Positions 43,233 to 52,065 of a stretch of 64,000 bases of DNA are shown here, piece by piece. Position numbers and translations under genes: made by a program. The notes beneath the pieces were generated by a model. That model had not been told where the DNA came from, did not search any database, and worked only from the letters and a program-made list of their open reading frames with translations. The stretch is from Limnohabitans sp. Rim28. GTDB lineage: Bacteria > Pseudomonadota > Gammaproteobacteria > Burkholderiales > Burkholderiaceae_C. The first letter of the stretch is position 1; every line of letters begins with the position of its first letter. The DNA lies in assembly GCF_000293865.2 (NCBI RefSeq), contig NZ_ALKN02000006.1:124001-188000 (forward strand), written 5' to 3'.

Positions 43233-44462
43233 TCAGCGTGGCTGCTGCGTACCGGTCACTTCCACTTCAACACGGCGATCCACTCGCAAACAAGTGATCA
43301 AGGCCTGACTGGCTTTGACGCCTTGGCACTGGCCGAAGCTGGTTTCAGGCTGCGTTGCACCCACGCCCACAGCCGTCACTTTGTTGGCGGGCATGCCGCC
43401 CACTTGCACCAAGTAGTTGCGGACCGCCTCGGCACGGCGCGTTGAAAGCTTGGCGTTGTAGGCCTTGGCACCCAGGCGGTCGGTATGGCCCGTGACCTGA
43501 ACCGCATCCACGTTCACACCTTGCAATTCCTCGACCAATTTGTCCAGCGCTTTTTTGCCATCGGCTTGCAAACTGTCTTGATCGAAACCGAACAAGGAGT
43601 CGGCTTGCAACTTCACCTTCACCCAAGGCTTGGGGGCAACAGGTGCTGGCGTCGCCATCGGAACAGGTGAGGGCTGCGGGGCTGGCGCAGCCGCGACTAC
43701 CGGTGCTGGCGCGGGCGCAGGGGCTGCCTGGATAACAGGCTCTGGGCGGTAGGTGGGTGCAGGCGGAACATAAGCCGTACGCATCGGACTGGCTGCAGCG
43801 GCAGGCGCGCCAAAACGGTACACCAGACCGACAGAAATCAAGTCGACGAAGGCCTTTTGCGCCACCAAATCATTGACCTGGTAACGCTCACCTTCCAAAC
43901 GAGCCGTCAATGCAGGTGTGAACGCATACTGCGTGCCAAAACCAAACTTGTAATGGGTGTCACGTTTGTTGGTCGAAGACGCTGCGACCGCACCGGCACC
44001 AGTGCCATCGATGCCGCCTTTGGTTTCGGCGTAAGCGGCGCCCACACGGCCCAGCAACGACCAACGGTCCGTGATGGGCAGGGTACCGACCAGGTCCAAA
44101 TTCAGACCTTGGACTTTGGCTGTACCGCTCACAGTGCCCGCTGGGGTGGTGCTGGCGTCAAAACCAAAGCGCCCCAGGTTGAAGTAACCCGCCTCGACCG
44201 CCCAATTGGGCGAGATGGGGAAGCCCAGATAGGCTTTGTAAGCGTTGCCATTCTGATCTATGGCCAGAGGGCCTGCCGCGACGCCCGCACCCAGTGCATT
44301 TTGGGCGGCAGCGTCGTGGTTGAACTTGGCTTTGGACTCGCCCGCCCCAATGCCCATGTACATGCCGGTGTTGTCGATGCCCGATTGTGCATAAGCACCA
44401 GGCGCTGCCAAAATCAACAAAGCCAAAAGCGAGAGACGGGGTTTGAATGTAGTTTGTTTCAT
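43233..44462 (-). CDS. ompA: OmpA-family outer membrane protein
   Basis: A 409-residue porin-like protein. A signal peptide (about residues 1-25, ending AYAQ) precedes an eight-strand beta barrel (to about residue 215), a Pro/Ala-rich hinge (about 220-275) and a C-terminal OmpA domain that binds peptidoglycan. The domain shows GHTDRLGAKAYNAKLSTRRA with the diaminopimelate-binding Asp and Arg. Two Cys near the end (GQCQGV and LITCLRVDRR) match the disulfide loop of this domain. It tethers the outer membrane to murein. Confidence 0.92.
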   Translation of the reverse strand: MKQTTFKPRLSLLALLILAAPGAYAQSGIDNTGMYMGIGAGESKAKFNHDAAAQNALGAGVAAGPLAIDQNGNAYKAYLGFPISPNWAVEAGYFNLGRFGFDASTTPAGTVSGTAKVQGLNLDLVGTLPITDRWSLLGRVGAAYAETKGGIDGTGAGAVAASSTNKRDTHYKFGFGTQYAFTPALTARLEGERYQVNDLVAQKAFVDLISVGLVYRFGAPAAAASPMRTAYVPPAPTYRPEPVIQAAPAPAPAPVVAAAPAPQPSPVPMATPAPVAPKPWVKVKLQADSLFGFDQDSLQADGKKALDKLVEELQGVNVDAVQVTGHTDRLGAKAYNAKLSTRRAEAVRNYLVQVGGMPANKVTAVGVGATQPETSFGQCQGVKASQALITCLRVDRRVEVEVTGTQQPR

Positions 44463-44541
44463 TTGAAAATTTCCAGATCAAAGAGAAGAATGAACGGATG
44501 AAAAGGGTGAAGGGGTCCGATGCCTTTGAACCGATCTGCAA

Positions 44542-44667
44542 CTAAGAAGGCGGTTTTTCTTTCAAAAAGCGCTGCAGCAGCATCAGCCAAACAGGATCAC
44601 GCAAAGCGTGCGCCAACTGGCTTCGTGAAATGGCCAGACGCTGAAGGGGCGTCAACTCGGCACTCAT
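44542..44667 (-). CDS. 41-residue hypothetical protein ending the DUF883-holin operon
   Basis: A small frame, MSAELTPLQRLAISRSQL at the start and RFLKEKPPS at the end, coupled to the upstream gene by an ATGA overlap. The overlap and the conserved gene order DUF883, holin-like, small protein (compare E. coli yqjD-yqjE-yqjK) support it as a real gene. It is likely helical and has no membrane segment. Homology to YqjK cannot be claimed from the sequence alone. Confidence 0.55.
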   Translation of the reverse strand: MSAELTPLQRLAISRSQLAHALRDPVWLMLLQRFLKEKPPS

Positions 44668-45047
44668 GGCGCGTCAGCCGTTCGAATGACTTCGAGGTCC
44701 AATTGCAGCTGCGACTGAATGTCTTGCCACAAGGACGGCAGACGCAAACTTTTTGCGCGCCACCCCAGCAGCACACTGATGACCAAAAAGCTGCTGGGCA
44801 AGCCCCACAAAACCGCCGCTTGCGATGCGACCAGTTGAGTGGCTGTGCTCCACAGCATCAAGGCCACACCACCGAAGATCAAGGCCAGCACCATGGTCAC
44901 CGCACTCAGTGCAAACATCACCCATCTGTTTTTGAGCGTGCACATGTAATGCGAACCCACCTCGCTGGCCAAGTCCACATAGCCTTGGGCATGCGACTTG
45001 ATCAGCTCGGGCGGCAGCAACATCATTTTCAGCAGCAGCTTGAGCAT
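44664..45047 (-). CDS. Phage-holin-family/YqjE-like membrane protein
   Basis: A 127-residue inner-membrane protein with two hydrophobic helices near residues 43-66 and 75-96. It belongs to the 'phage holin family' (Holin_3-6/YqjE) of housekeeping membrane proteins, not to a prophage. It starts with a TGATG overlap on the DUF883 gene stop and overlaps the 41-residue gene by 4 bases. E. coli YqjE and YqjD are ribosome-associated, stationary-phase membrane proteins. Confidence 0.78.
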   Translation of the reverse strand: MLKLLLKMMLLPPELIKSHAQGYVDLASEVGSHYMCTLKNRWVMFALSAVTMVLALIFGGVALMLWSTATQLVASQAAVLWGLPSSFLVISVLLGWRAKSLRLPSLWQDIQSQLQLDLEVIRTADAP

Positions 45048-45373
45048 CAGCGTTGACGTGAACGCATCAACCAGGACACCGCCAAAGCCGCTGCAGCCCC
45101 GGTGCCGGCCGCAATCAGCACGGAAGTCATCGGTTCGTGTTGGATGAAGTGCTCGGTTGTCACGCGCACATGGCGGGCTTCTTTTTCCAACTTGTGCTTG
45201 ACGTCGGACATGGCATCTTTGCCGGATTCACTCAGATCGTGCAGCTCATCTTTGACACGGTGTGTCATGCGGCTCAACACAGGTCGTGCTTCGTTGAGTA
45301 ATTCATCCACATTGCTGTTGACACTGGCGCCCAAAGAGGACATTTTTTCGGTGGCGGATTTGAGATCGGACAT
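45047..45373 (-). CDS. DUF883 (ElaB/YqjD/YgaM) family membrane-anchored protein
   Basis: A 108-residue protein with a long amphipathic, coiled-coil-prone N-terminal part and a C-terminal membrane anchor (SVLIAAGTGAAAALAVSWLM) ending in Arg-rich RSRQR. E. coli YqjD/ElaB bind ribosomes and sit in the inner membrane in stationary phase under RpoS. The start at 45373 has an AAAGG ribosome site; an ATG eleven codons upstream (45406) is possible. Confidence 0.85.
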   Translation of the reverse strand: MSDLKSATEKMSSLGASVNSNVDELLNEARPVLSRMTHRVKDELHDLSESGKDAMSDVKHKLEKEARHVRVTTEHFIQHEPMTSVLIAAGTGAAAALAVSWLMRSRQR

Positions 45374-45623
45374 ATTGGCCTTTGAAGTGAATGAAAAGAG
45401 AGACATTCACTTTAGGATCCGCGCAACGCCATGTCTGTGGGCTGTCACACCAAGGGTGCAGTTATGAAATAAGACGCAGCTTGTGCGCTCTGGCGCACCG
45501 ACTCATCACCAGTTCCTGCATACGATGAATTGTCTTGAACAGCCATCCCATGGGGTGTGGCTTCAAGCAAGGGGTCAAGCCTTGGCTTGGCTGTTTCGAC
45601 CGACTGCACGATAGGACTACAAC

Positions 45624-45938
45624 ATGATTCGAAAAACGACTTGGGCCACATTGGCCGCTTCTCTGGTTCTGGTGCTTGCATCTGGTTGCGCGGTCACGCG
45701 TGGCCAGGAATCTGTGGGTGCCTACATCGACGACACGGGCATCACCACTTTGGTGAAGTCACGATTTTTTGAAGACAAAGACGTGGCAGGCTCATCCATC
45801 AGTGTGGAAACACTGAACGGCACGGTGATGCTTTCGGGTTTTGCCAAAAGCACTTTAGAGCGCAACAAAGCCGAGACCATCGCTCGCGGTGTAAGGGGCG
45901 TCACATCTGTTCGCAACGAGGTCGCTGTGCGTCCTTGA
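45624..45938 (+). CDS. BON-domain lipoprotein (OsmY/DolP-like)
   Basis: A 104-residue lipoprotein. The signal peptide ends at the lipobox LASGC (Cys near residue 22). A single BON domain occupies about residues 32-104, with ITTLVKSRFFED, SVETLNGTVMLSGFA and VRGVTSVRNEV as its core strands and helices. BON lipoproteins bind anionic phospholipid and support outer-membrane integrity. An AGGAC site precedes the ATG. The 250-base gap before it shows no recognisable gene. Confidence 0.88.
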   Translation: MIRKTTWATLAASLVLVLASGCAVTRGQESVGAYIDDTGITTLVKSRFFEDKDVAGSSISVETLNGTVMLSGFAKSTLERNKAETIARGVRGVTSVRNEVAVRP

Positions 45939-45949
45939 TCTGAAGCAGG

Positions 45950-45979
45950 GCCGAATCCGGCGTTCCCGTCGGATTCGGC
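45950..45979. terminator. Hairpin between the BON gene and the L,D-transpeptidase-like gene
   Basis: A 10-bp perfect stem (GCCGAATCCG/CGGATTCGGC) around a ten-base loop lies between the two convergent genes. There is no long T-run, so it is a probable but weak bidirectional terminator. Confidence 0.6.
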
Positions 45980-46008
45980 GCTTCACAGCCCACGCTACGG
46001 CGGTTGAT

Positions 46009-46716
46009 TCATTTCGCCGCCGCTTCTTTTTGAACTTTCAGGCCGATAAAAACAGATGCCAAGGCTTGAACTTCTGGCATGACATACACAAGGCCTGGAG
46101 TGCCCCGAAATGCGGGCAACACCACCGATCGCCAAAACTGAACTGGGACATTGATGCAACCATAGGAGATGCGGTTGTCGTGCACAGAAGGAGAAGCCAG
46201 CCTCTCCAAACGCTGCTCACGGGGATTCAAGCTGCGAACGGGATGCATGGATATGGCCTGCTCATAGTCGACCCATATGATGGTTTGCCCAAGGCTATTG
46301 CGATCCAATTGCGCCAGATAGCGGCCCGCAGGCGTGGTGCGTTCTTCAGGTTTGATTTGCGCCAAGGGTCTGTCGCCCAAGTCTTTAATGCCATCATCAC
46401 CTTTGGCCAAGCCCAACAAGGCGGGTGCCGTCCCCAACATGCGGCCATCGCGGTCGAAAACAAATACCCGCGCCTCGCGCTTGTCGACCACCACAAAGGG
46501 CAAGCCCTGGTGGTCTAAAGAGCGCATGATCCAATGCGTCAAATCTTGTGCAGGCACCGACGCACCCCGCTGAACGAGTGCAGCTTGGATGGATCCAGCA
46601 TCGGGTGCGCTTTGAGCGGTGGCTTGCCAAGTCATGAATGGCATGGCGCTCCCCAAGAGCCATGTCCCGATCACGGCCCAACATTTGGGAGCCGAAGCAG
46701 CACGCAACAAACGCAT
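46009..46716 (-). CDS. L,D-transpeptidase-like (YkuD-fold) periplasmic protein
   Basis: A 235-residue protein with a signal peptide (about residues 14-35). The catalytic-type region contains SMHPVRS (His158) and RISYGCINV (Ser184, Cys187). The usual motif is S-H-G-C-[IV]-[RN]; here the His before Gly-Cys is Tyr, but Cys and the Asn follow normally. Relatives cross-link murein or attach outer-membrane lipoprotein. It begins 19 bases after the stop of the filamentous-haemagglutinin gene on the same strand, so it is probably the third gene of that operon. This link to two-partner secretion is unusual. Confidence 0.8.
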   Translation of the reverse strand: MRLLRAASAPKCWAVIGTWLLGSAMPFMTWQATAQSAPDAGSIQAALVQRGASVPAQDLTHWIMRSLDHQGLPFVVVDKREARVFVFDRDGRMLGTAPALLGLAKGDDGIKDLGDRPLAQIKPEERTTPAGRYLAQLDRNSLGQTIIWVDYEQAISMHPVRSLNPREQRLERLASPSVHDNRISYGCINVPVQFWRSVVLPAFRGTPGLVYVMPEVQALASVFIGLKVQKEAAAK

Positions 46717-46735
46717 GGCAGTCCAGCGTTCGAAC

Positions 46736-49700
46736 TCAGTTTCGGTCTTGTTTAGGTCGTCGTGGCAAAAGAGGGGGCAGCATGCGCTTGACTGCAGGTT
46801 GTACAGCGGGTACTGGCGTGGGTATTGGCATGAGCGACTGAGCTGCTGGCATGGGTTCAGCAGTCAGGGGCTTGTCAACCGGCTCAGGTACCGGTAATGG
46901 CTCTGGAACCACCGTGGCCGCCAAGGTCACCGGTCCTTGCACGGGCACTTTGCCAGGCAAGACCCGCAGAAGGACCACGGCTCTGTCACGACCCGGAACT
47001 TTCGGCAAGGCCTGTCTCTCACCGCTGGGCGACAAGGCCTCTTGAACAGGTGGCGTGATCACTGGCGTTTCTGTAGACGGCACTTCTGGCAACACCACAA
47101 CAGGCGGCACCGGGACAGGCACGACCACTTCAGGCTCTCCAACAATCGGCGGTTGGACCGGAGGGACCACCACCTCGGGCTCCACCTGAATCGGTGGCAC
47201 TTCAGGCACCACCACTGCAGGCGGTGGTACATCGGGCGGCGCCACCGGCGCAGGCGTCACGGTCAACACGCCGCTCACATAGCTGATGCTGTAGTTGCTT
47301 GGGGTGAACGTGCCGCCAGTGGCGCTGCTGGGCACAATCGCATACGGGCTGCCCGGCACAGCGGCAGTTGCTGCTTGGCCTGCGCTGGTCAGTGTCACGC
47401 TGCCCACCGTCTCGCCATTGACCAAAGCGCTCGCATCAAAACCTGTCAAGGCGGGTGCTTGTCCGTACACCTTGCTCACGTCTTGGGCCGTGATCGTCAA
47501 GGGTGCGGGCATGATGGTGCCGGGTACAGTCAGCACACTCACGCTGTAATTGCTACCGCCATTGCCATCGCTGACACTGAAGCTGCCGTTGGCAGCCAAG
47601 GTACTGGCACCATCCCCCAACACATCTTTGCTGGCAAACGATTGGGTCAAAGCACCATTCAAGGTGTCACTGGTTTGCAAGCCTGTGACCGTGGGCACGC
47701 CCACCGAACTTGTGGTGCCGTTGTACGCGCGCGCATCGGTCACCGCGTTGACTGTCAAGGCGCGTGGCGTGATGTCAGCGCGGGCTTGGTAGGTGCCCAC
47801 AGGCGCGGCGGCTGTGGCAAACAAATCGTAGGTGGCATTCGAAAAAGTCGACGCATAGGTGATGGCTTTGTCCGTGCCCACATGTCGGGTGTCAAAGTTG
47901 GCCAGACTGACCGGGCCCAAGGTCACCGGAGGCGGCGCGGCCGTCACATCGGGCAACAAGCCGCTCACCGTGGCCGTGGTGGTGCCGTCGTACACCTTGT
48001 TGTCGCCCAAGCCAAACACCCACGCTTTGGCATCGAGCGTGCCAGCACCCGTCAAATTGGCATCGTAGGCCACGATCTCACTGCCGGTGCTGGCGTAATT
48101 CACCGGGTTGAATCGGATGATCAACTCGCCTGTGGTCACGGTCAGGCAATTGCTCCCGCAGGTAATGGCCACAGTACCTGCTGCTGCACCGGGACCTGTG
48201 CCGTCGTTGTCGGCGCGCAGCACCATATTTCCTGTCGTGACCGTAGACGCAGCGCTGACGGTCACGTTGCGCCCCGCCACCGCTTGCAAGTTGCCCGTGG
48301 TGATGGTGGTCGCCGCGTTGATGTTGACGTCTTGTGCTGCGGTAAAGCCCAGTTGGCCTGTGGTCGTTTTAATGGCTGCGCCCACCGTCACGTCGCCCCC
48401 GGCGTTCAACGCCAAGCTGCCGTTGGTGCCAGTGATGGCTTCGTTCACATTCACATTGCGGGCAGCGTTCAGGGTGAGCGTGGTCGTTGCTGTCCAAGTG
48501 ATGGCTGCGTTGACACCGATATCGCCGAGGCCTGCACCGCTGGCGCCCGTGTTTGCGGTGGTCAGTGTGACGTTACTGCCCCCTAAAGCGCTGACCAAGT
48601 CGGCCACGTTGACGATGGCAGCACCGACCCCTGCGTTCGGCGCAAAAACACCACCTGTTGCCGTGGCATCGGTGGTCGCCGCGCTTGAAATGGTGATGTC
48701 CGCCGGGTCCAGCAGCCAAGTGCCGATTTGACCACGCGGTGCGCGCGAGTCCACCCGCAACCCACCCACATCCAACCATTGACCCGAGGTTTCGATCAAG
48801 CCGCCATAGCCACCTTGGGCGCCTCCACGCGCTGACACCTGGCCCTGCGCCCTCGTGCTGCCATCGGCCCACAACACCACCTGCCCACCATGGCCCATAT
48901 CGCGTGCATTGGCCTCGATGGTGGCGCCAGCGCTCATGTAAACCGATTGGGCATGGGGGAGAGCCGCATCACGGCCCTGGTAACCGCCACCGATCAAGAC
49001 CTGTCCACCGCCTGCGCCGCCCGAGGCCAAGATGTGCGCATCAAACAGGCCCACCTGGTGACCTGTGGCCAGCACGCGGCCGGCTTTTTGTCCAGGCCCC
49101 GCACTCACATCCAAGGTGCCCCCGAGGGACACGGTGCCCGCACCCATGCTGCCCAACAGCACGATGGTGCCTTGGCGGTTTTCCACAGTCTGCGCTTGCA
49201 CGACACCGGTGTTGTTCACGGCATTGGCCAACAAGTTGCCTGCCACTTGCGTGCTCATGAGCACTTGACCACCATCGGCTTGCAACAAACCCCCATTGCG
49301 CAACAACGCCTGTGCGACGCCTTGGTCCAGGTGGACATTCAGCAACTGGTCACCCAGCACGTCCAGCGTCATGGCCTGTCCAGCGGCCAACGCCACACTG
49401 CCCCGATGTGCCGTCACAGTGCCCCTGTTATTCACATGCGCACCGAGCAAAGCCACATAACCGCCGTCTGCAGCACGCAAGGCACCTTGGTTGACCAACT
49501 CTGCTGTGCTCGGACCCGAAAACCGATAACGCCCAGCCATGAAGTCGACATCGGTGGTGTTCAGCGTCGACGCCACCAATCCACCCACATTGACCGAAGA
49601 GCCCAGGCCAAACATGATCCCATTGGGGTTGATGAGGAACACTTGGCCGTTGGCTGAGAGGCTGCCCATGAGCACAGAGGGGTCTGCACCCACGACCCGG

Positions 49701-50107
49701 TTAAGGGCAATAGCCTGTCTGCCCGGCTGAACAAATTGAACCGATTGCCCCACCCCAATGCCAAAGCTTTGCCAATTGATCGCCACGTTGGGCGTGGTTT
49801 GGGTGATGGTCATTTGCCCTGGTGTTTGAGCGATGGTGGCTTGGCCTGCGCTGACCACCCCACCCGTGGGGTTGGCCATGACCAGTCCGCCCCATGCCAG
49901 CATCAAGGCCACAGGCAATCGGCGGCCAGTCGATCCAGCTCGGCGCATTCTGACGCCATCGAATGGGCCCCATGCACGTTGGCCTGAATGGACTGAACCC
50001 GTGTTGACCCTTGAGGTCGTGGTTTTCCCAAGTCCGGCGACATGTTCAGAAGTGGCCACGCAAGTGCCCACAGCAGGGCTCCAGATGGATCGGTAAATGT
50101 GGTTCAT
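46736..50107 (-). CDS. TpsA exoprotein: filamentous haemagglutinin-like, with YDG/MBG repeats
   Basis: A 1123-residue secreted protein. It starts with an extended signal peptide (MNHIYRSIWSPAVG, ESPR type) and a second hydrophobic segment at residues 64-78. The TPS secretion domain follows (about 85-330) with the NPNGI motif at residues 160-164 and an NINW-like NVAINW at 108-112. A beta-helix region continues to about 690. YDG and MBG-type immunoglobulin-like repeats lie at about 710-960. The C-terminus is rich in Pro and Val. An AAGGA site precedes the ATG. It is exported by the TpsB encoded just upstream and probably acts as an adhesin. Confidence 0.92.
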   Translation of the reverse strand: MNHIYRSIWSPAVGTCVATSEHVAGLGKTTTSRVNTGSVHSGQRAWGPFDGVRMRRAGSTGRRLPVALMLAWGGLVMANPTGGVVSAGQATIAQTPGQMTITQTTPNVAINWQSFGIGVGQSVQFVQPGRQAIALNRVVGADPSVLMGSLSANGQVFLINPNGIMFGLGSSVNVGGLVASTLNTTDVDFMAGRYRFSGPSTAELVNQGALRAADGGYVALLGAHVNNRGTVTAHRGSVALAAGQAMTLDVLGDQLLNVHLDQGVAQALLRNGGLLQADGGQVLMSTQVAGNLLANAVNNTGVVQAQTVENRQGTIVLLGSMGAGTVSLGGTLDVSAGPGQKAGRVLATGHQVGLFDAHILASGGAGGGQVLIGGGYQGRDAALPHAQSVYMSAGATIEANARDMGHGGQVVLWADGSTRAQGQVSARGGAQGGYGGLIETSGQWLDVGGLRVDSRAPRGQIGTWLLDPADITISSAATTDATATGGVFAPNAGVGAAIVNVADLVSALGGSNVTLTTANTGASGAGLGDIGVNAAITWTATTTLTLNAARNVNVNEAITGTNGSLALNAGGDVTVGAAIKTTTGQLGFTAAQDVNINAATTITTGNLQAVAGRNVTVSAASTVTTGNMVLRADNDGTGPGAAAGTVAITCGSNCLTVTTGELIIRFNPVNYASTGSEIVAYDANLTGAGTLDAKAWVFGLGDNKVYDGTTTATVSGLLPDVTAAPPPVTLGPVSLANFDTRHVGTDKAITYASTFSNATYDLFATAAAPVGTYQARADITPRALTVNAVTDARAYNGTTSSVGVPTVTGLQTSDTLNGALTQSFASKDVLGDGASTLAANGSFSVSDGNGGSNYSVSVLTVPGTIMPAPLTITAQDVSKVYGQAPALTGFDASALVNGETVGSVTLTSAGQAATAAVPGSPYAIVPSSATGGTFTPSNYSISYVSGVLTVTPAPVAPPDVPPPAVVVPEVPPIQVEPEVVVPPVQPPIVGEPEVVVPVPVPPVVVLPEVPSTETPVITPPVQEALSPSGERQALPKVPGRDRAVVLLRVLPGKVPVQGPVTLAATVVPEPLPVPEPVDKPLTAEPMPAAQSLMPIPTPVPAVQPAVKRMLPPLLPRRPKQDRN

Positions 50108-50171
50108 GAATCTGTCCTTGTTCTCGACTGCGTCCGCACAAAGCGAACAGGCTGCCCCCCATGAAGGAGAG

Positions 50172-51836
50172 TCAGAAATACTTCACGCCTTGAACCCATA
50201 AGCGCCCCGACTTGTCGGGTGCGGATGTGGCGTCTTCGCTGCCCAATTTGCGGGCATAAAAGGCCCGGACAGAAAAATCACGGACTTGCGTCCAATAGAT
50301 GCCTAAGCCTGCGCCGCTCAAGTGGCGGCGTTGTTCGCCAGCAGCCCATGCTTGGTGATGCAATTTGACGGTGCCAGCGTCCATGAACGCAGCCAGGTGC
50401 ACTTGGCCCACAGACTGTGCAGACACGTCCAGCTGCTTTCTGACCTCCAGCGTCAAGAGGGCGCCTTCATCGGCATAGGCCTCGCCTTCCGGATAGGCCC
50501 GCACGCCATTCATGCCGCCCAACTCCATCTTTTCGGAGATGTCCAAATTTTGAGCCGCCACTTGTCCACTCAAACCCGCAAAAAATGAAATGCTGGGACT
50601 GGCACGCTGCAAACGGGAAACGGCAAAGCCCAACTTGGAGAATGACCCATCGGTGCGCGCAGAGGCGCTGTCGCGCGCCAAAGCCGCAGGGGTTTTGATG
50701 TCCAAAGACCCCGCCGACAAAGCCACCCAGTAGGTGCTCAAGCCACCACCACCCAAGCTGTCACGTCGATCGCCGTACAGGGATGCGACCGCCACATGCG
50801 CGCGTTTGTCGGTTTGAGAGGGTTCTGCATCTAGCCGGTCCTGAAAAGACTTGGCCTCCAAGGACAGCCCTGCACTCAGATTGTTTTGCCGGGACCGCAC
50901 CAAAGGATAGGTGCCAAACAATGTGGCCGTGCGCGCATGGCCGTTGGCTTGCAAGTCAGCAAACTCTCGCCCCAGTCTGTAGGCCAAGTCGCTGTACGCC
51001 ACGCCCACTCGGCCCCGGCCCATGGGCCATTGGTAAGCCGCGCGCCCGTAGCGCAATCCGTGGCCTGAGGTGAGCACACGCAAACTGGCCATGTCGCCCC
51101 TGCCGGTGGGGTTGTTCAAATTGACCGTGCCGCCAATGCGCTCTTCACCGGTGTAACGGTTGCCTGCGTTGTCGGCATCCACGCTGCCACTGATGCGCGC
51201 ACCGGGCAAGACATCGACCAGCAAATCGGACAACCCCAAAGCGCTGCCCGGAACCAATGAAGACCGGATGCCCACACCTGGCATATCCGACAGCAACAGC
51301 AACCGCTCCTCTAAGGGCTGCAGTGCGATCACATCGCCGTAATTCAGCCCTGCCAAGACATCTTTGGGCACTTGGCTGTTCAGGGTGCTGGTGTTGTTCA
51401 ACTTGATTTGGCCGTATTGCCCCTCGAGCACAACCAAGGTCACAACGCCCTCACGAATCTCTTGTGCTGGCAGATACGCGCGAGCCAACAGGTAGCCATT
51501 CTCACGGTAATGCTGTGTGATGCGGTCGGCCATCGCCTGCAAGGTTTGCAAACTGAGATCACGGTCGGGCACAAAACCAACCCGCTTCAACAAATCGGCT
51601 TCGGGGTACACGCTGGCACCGTTGACCTGCAAGCGATGCACTTTGAAAACCGCACCAGAGGCCTCTGAAACGGTGGGCGTGGGTGCAGATCTCAACTCTA
51701 TGGGCGCGAGCGACCCGGGCGCCATCGGCACGGTAGGGAGTTGCTGCATCTGCCCCCCGGCACTGGGCAGTGTTTGCGCCCATGCCCCTTGAGCCAACAA
51801 GAGGATCCAATACGGTGACCATTTTTTTTTGAGCAT
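50172..51836 (-). CDS. TpsB outer membrane transporter (ShlB/FhaC/HecB family)
   Basis: A 554-residue outer-membrane beta-barrel. The signal peptide (about 1-21, ending GAWAQ) is followed by a Pro-rich linker, POTRA domains (FKVHRLQVNGASVYPEADLL onward, about residues 63-215) and a 16-strand barrel with GGTVNLNNPTGRGD near its first strands. The last residue is Phe, the BAM signal. Its start codon is uncertain: 51836 fits a GAAAGA ribosome site, 51842 adds two residues. Codons 3-5 are a nine-adenine run, which could slip and switch expression. Confidence 0.92.
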   Translation of the reverse strand: MLKKKWSPYWILLLAQGAWAQTLPSAGGQMQQLPTVPMAPGSLAPIELRSAPTPTVSEASGAVFKVHRLQVNGASVYPEADLLKRVGFVPDRDLSLQTLQAMADRITQHYRENGYLLARAYLPAQEIREGVVTLVVLEGQYGQIKLNNTSTLNSQVPKDVLAGLNYGDVIALQPLEERLLLLSDMPGVGIRSSLVPGSALGLSDLLVDVLPGARISGSVDADNAGNRYTGEERIGGTVNLNNPTGRGDMASLRVLTSGHGLRYGRAAYQWPMGRGRVGVAYSDLAYRLGREFADLQANGHARTATLFGTYPLVRSRQNNLSAGLSLEAKSFQDRLDAEPSQTDKRAHVAVASLYGDRRDSLGGGGLSTYWVALSAGSLDIKTPAALARDSASARTDGSFSKLGFAVSRLQRASPSISFFAGLSGQVAAQNLDISEKMELGGMNGVRAYPEGEAYADEGALLTLEVRKQLDVSAQSVGQVHLAAFMDAGTVKLHHQAWAAGEQRRHLSGAGLGIYWTQVRDFSVRAFYARKLGSEDATSAPDKSGRLWVQGVKYF

Positions 51837-52065
51837 TGGCATTCTTTCAAAGGTAAATCCCCTTTTTCCAAAAGGGATGACACCTTGGAGGATGCAGGCT
51901 TTGATGGGCGCAGTCAGTTCGCTGAGGCACCAAACCATCACATGCGTTGAAGTTGGCAGCAAAGTCTGCCTCGCATCAGCGCATGTGTGCAGCACAGTGG
52001 TCGCCCACAAGCACGGTGTACAGTCGAGCAAGCCAGCGCCTTTTGGTATTTGCACTTGCGCTGCA

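Noticed and set aside
44664..45047. Phage remnant suggested by the holin-like protein
   Set aside because: No other phage gene is nearby; the DUF883 neighbour and gene order match the housekeeping YqjD-YqjE arrangement.
46937..48586. A 549-codon open frame antisense to tpsA
   Set aside because: Repetitive Thr/Val codons of tpsA create it; there is no signal peptide, motif or ribosome site.
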